NCBI RefSeq assembly: GCF_000373245.1
Contig: NZ_KB890756.1
Location: 62,001-126,000 of the forward strand
Length of the DNA: 64,000 bases
Reading direction: 5' to 3'
From: Echinicola pacifica DSM 19836
GTDB lineage: Bacteria > Bacteroidota > Bacteroidia > Cytophagales > Cyclobacteriaceae
Shown here: piece after piece, positions 62,261 to 64,000 of the stretch
How positions within the stretch are numbered: position 1 is the first letter of the stretch
Layout of the letters: each line of letters opens with the position of its first letter
The notes under the pieces: model-generated
Told to the model about the DNA's origin: nothing
Databases searched by the model: none
Seen by the model: only the letters and a program-made list of their open reading frames with translations
Translations under genes and position numbers: made by a program

Positions 62261-64000
62261 TTACTCCACTTTCAGCACCAATTCTGCGGGCTGTAGGTTC
62301 TCTGCCCGGGCGGTGAGCGTGATGCGGCCAGCCTTCTCATTCGTCTGCACGATCACTAGGCATTTGCCATTATAAGCTTGGCGGTAATTGGCTTTGAAGG
62401 GCTCCATACTAGCCTGATAGCCATTGTCCACCCCGACGATGGTCCCCTCTCCCTGGATCTCAAAACTCACCTTATCGCTGGCTTTTGGAACTAAGTTGCC
62501 TTCCATATCATGAATGCTGACGGTGATGAAAGACAGGTCCTTTCCATCTGCCTTTAGGCTTTTTCTATCGGGCGAAAGCTGCACTTTCTGTGCCTCTCCA
62601 GCTGTACGGATCTCTTTTTCCAAGATCGTTTTTCCTGCTTTTCGGGAAACCGCCTTTAAGGTTCCTTCCTCATAGGGCACTCGCCACATGATATGAAGGT
62701 CATCTCCTTCTTTTTGCCTTACGCCCAGCGACTCCCCATTCAGGAAGAGCTCCACCTCATCTGCCTGACTATAATATGCCCATACATCCACGGTCTGGCC
62801 TTCCTCCCAGTTCCAGTGGGGAAATACATGCAATACCGGCTTATCGGTCCACTCACTTTGGTACATATAATAGACGTCCTTCGGAAAGCCTGCCAGATCT
62901 ATAATTCCAAAATAAGAGCTCCGCGCAGGATAAGGATAGGGAATCGGCTCGCCCAGATAATCAAATCCCGTCCAGACAAATAAACCTGACATGAAGTCTT
63001 GGTCTTTGATGGATTTCCACGTTTCCTCATGCGTGCTACCCCAGTACGCGGATACCTGATCATAGGCAGATACCGTGAAGTCCTCATTGCCGCTGGTCAG
63101 GGGCTTATCATAGGCCTGAGGCCAGCGCTTGATAATATCGGAGGGCTGATCATAATGTCCTCTGGTGGCCAATGCCGACATATTTTCTGTGGCAATAATA
63201 GGCATCCCGGGGAATCTTTTTGGGAAATCCTTATAGTCCTTATGCTTATAATTAAAGCCCAATAGATCCAAAACCCCCGCTTGATAAATATAATTTTTGG
63301 AAGGGATATTTTCGGTAAGTGCACTGGTCACTGGCCGTGTGGTATCGAGGCGTTTTACGATACTGACCAGCTCGCGCGTGATGGCCAGGCCTGTACTATC
63401 AAATTGCTCCCTGATTTCATTACCTATGCTCCACATCATGATGGAGGGGTGGTTTCGGTCACGAAGAATCATATCCTCCAGATCCCGACGATGCCACTCC
63501 TCCCAGAAAGTATGGCTATCAGCATTCATTTTTTTCTTTTTCCATACATCAAATGCTTCATCCTGAACTATGAAACCCATCTGATCACATAAGTTCAACA
63601 GCTCCGGCGAAGGAGGATTATGCGCCGTTCTGATAGCATTGACGCCCATTTCTTTCAGGATTTCAAGTCTTCTCTGAATCGCGCGGGTATTGACCACTGC
63701 TCCCAAGGCGCCAAGGTCATGATGATTGCATACGCCGAGGATTTTCATTTTTTTCCCGTTCAGGGAAAAGCCTTCTTTGGAGTCAAAGGCAAAAAACCGC
63801 ACGCCTAGGGGAGTCTCATAATTGTCCAAAAGCTGCACCCCTGCATACACCTGCGTGACCACTCTGTACAGGTAAGGTCTATCGGTGGACCAGAGCTCGG
63901 GCATGGCTATCTCAAAATCCTGAAATAGTACGGTATCCTTGCCTCCCCGCAGGTCCGAGTAGGTGGAAGTATAAGCCACTTCTTTACCCTCAGCATCCAG
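62261..64000 (-). CDS. Glycoside hydrolase family 2, partial (runs off the right edge)
   Basis: The last 579 residues of a GH2 enzyme; the 5' end is outside the window. The visible part starts in the second Ig-like domain (PYLYRVVTQVYAGVQLL), then the barrel: LGVCNHHDLGALGAVVN, AIRTAHNPPSPELLNLCDQMGF, the acid/base Glu in MMWSIGNEIREQFD (residue 195 counted from the edge) and the nucleophile in IIATENMSAL (residue 272), 77 residues apart as expected. A DUF4982 domain (SEWTDKPVLHVFPHWNWEEG) and a C-terminal Ig/Big-like domain follow. This layout is typical of exo-beta-galactosidases and related enzymes in Bacteroidota loci. Confidence 0.92.
   Translation of the reverse strand: MDAEGKEVAYTSTYSDLRGGKDTVLFQDFEIAMPELWSTDRPYLYRVVTQVYAGVQLLDNYETPLGVRFFAFDSKEGFSLNGKKMKILGVCNHHDLGALGAVVNTRAIQRRLEILKEMGVNAIRTAHNPPSPELLNLCDQMGFIVQDEAFDVWKKKKMNADSHTFWEEWHRRDLEDMILRDRNHPSIMMWSIGNEIREQFDSTGLAITRELVSIVKRLDTTRPVTSALTENIPSKNYIYQAGVLDLLGFNYKHKDYKDFPKRFPGMPIIATENMSALATRGHYDQPSDIIKRWPQAYDKPLTSGNEDFTVSAYDQVSAYWGSTHEETWKSIKDQDFMSGLFVWTGFDYLGEPIPYPYPARSSYFGIIDLAGFPKDVYYMYQSEWTDKPVLHVFPHWNWEEGQTVDVWAYYSQADEVELFLNGESLGVRQKEGDDLHIMWRVPYEEGTLKAVSRKAGKTILEKEIRTAGEAQKVQLSPDRKSLKADGKDLSFITVSIHDMEGNLVPKASDKVSFEIQGEGTIVGVDNGYQASMEPFKANYRQAYNGKCLVIVQTNEKAGRITLTARAENLQPAELVLKVE

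Overview
The window comes from a member of the Bacteroidota, most likely order Cytophagales (a Cyclobacteriaceae-like marine or soil heterotroph). The evidence is a SusC/SusD pair, promoters of the TTTG-N(18-21)-TAnnTTTG type, a long NusB, an atpD-atpC pair separated from the other ATP synthase genes with a short epsilon subunit, the gene order nusB-ytxH-DUF1573-yajC-ybbR-coaE, and many lipoproteins with a Cys close to the N-terminus. No tRNA, rRNA, CRISPR array, intact transposase or replication origin was seen.

Left part (1-31,044), mostly housekeeping. In order: the N-terminus of a periplasmic ligand-binding protein; a bestrophin-type channel; an RlpA-like protein; the sbcD-sbcC nuclease pair; an isolated GH127 enzyme; an apparently strongly expressed secreted protein of unknown function; a MOSC protein; an ABC exporter; leucine dehydrogenase; the nusB to coaE operon; two small unknown genes; an NlpC/P60 lipoprotein; atpD-atpC with a hairpin terminator between them; and an adaptor plus two RND permeases.

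Middle part (31,045-42,005), an AT-rich accessory island that looks decayed. It holds two copies of a ~305-bp direct repeat, relics of a small exported-peptide gene family sharing a conserved upstream block, a lipoprotein of the 6-bladed beta-propeller type, a sulfotransferase gene broken by at least three lesions, a stand-alone LytTR DNA-binding protein fused at its 5' edge to repeat material, a two-gene lipoprotein operon with an HExxH metalloprotease-like protein, and a three-gene lipoprotein operon (two propeller-like proteins around a small CxxC protein). This is the least explained part of the window. I read it as the remains of a peptide export, modification or signalling locus; that is inference.

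Right part (42,006-64,000), a polysaccharide utilisation locus, nearly all on the minus strand: SusC, SusD, a beta-helix protein, a GH31 glycosidase, a Gfo/Idh/MocA oxidoreductase, a phytanoyl-CoA-dioxygenase-like enzyme, a sodium/solute symporter, a GH78-like rhamnosidase, a GH2 glycosidase and a sugar-isomerase-like TIM barrel. A divergent AraC regulator sits beside susC, followed by a second GH2 gene that runs off the window. The enzyme set fits a rhamnose-containing branched plant or algal glycan. SusCD would bind and import oligosaccharides, exported GH2/GH78/beta-helix enzymes would trim them, cytoplasmic GH31 and the oxidoreductase, dioxygenase and isomerase would finish breakdown, and the symporter would take up free sugar.
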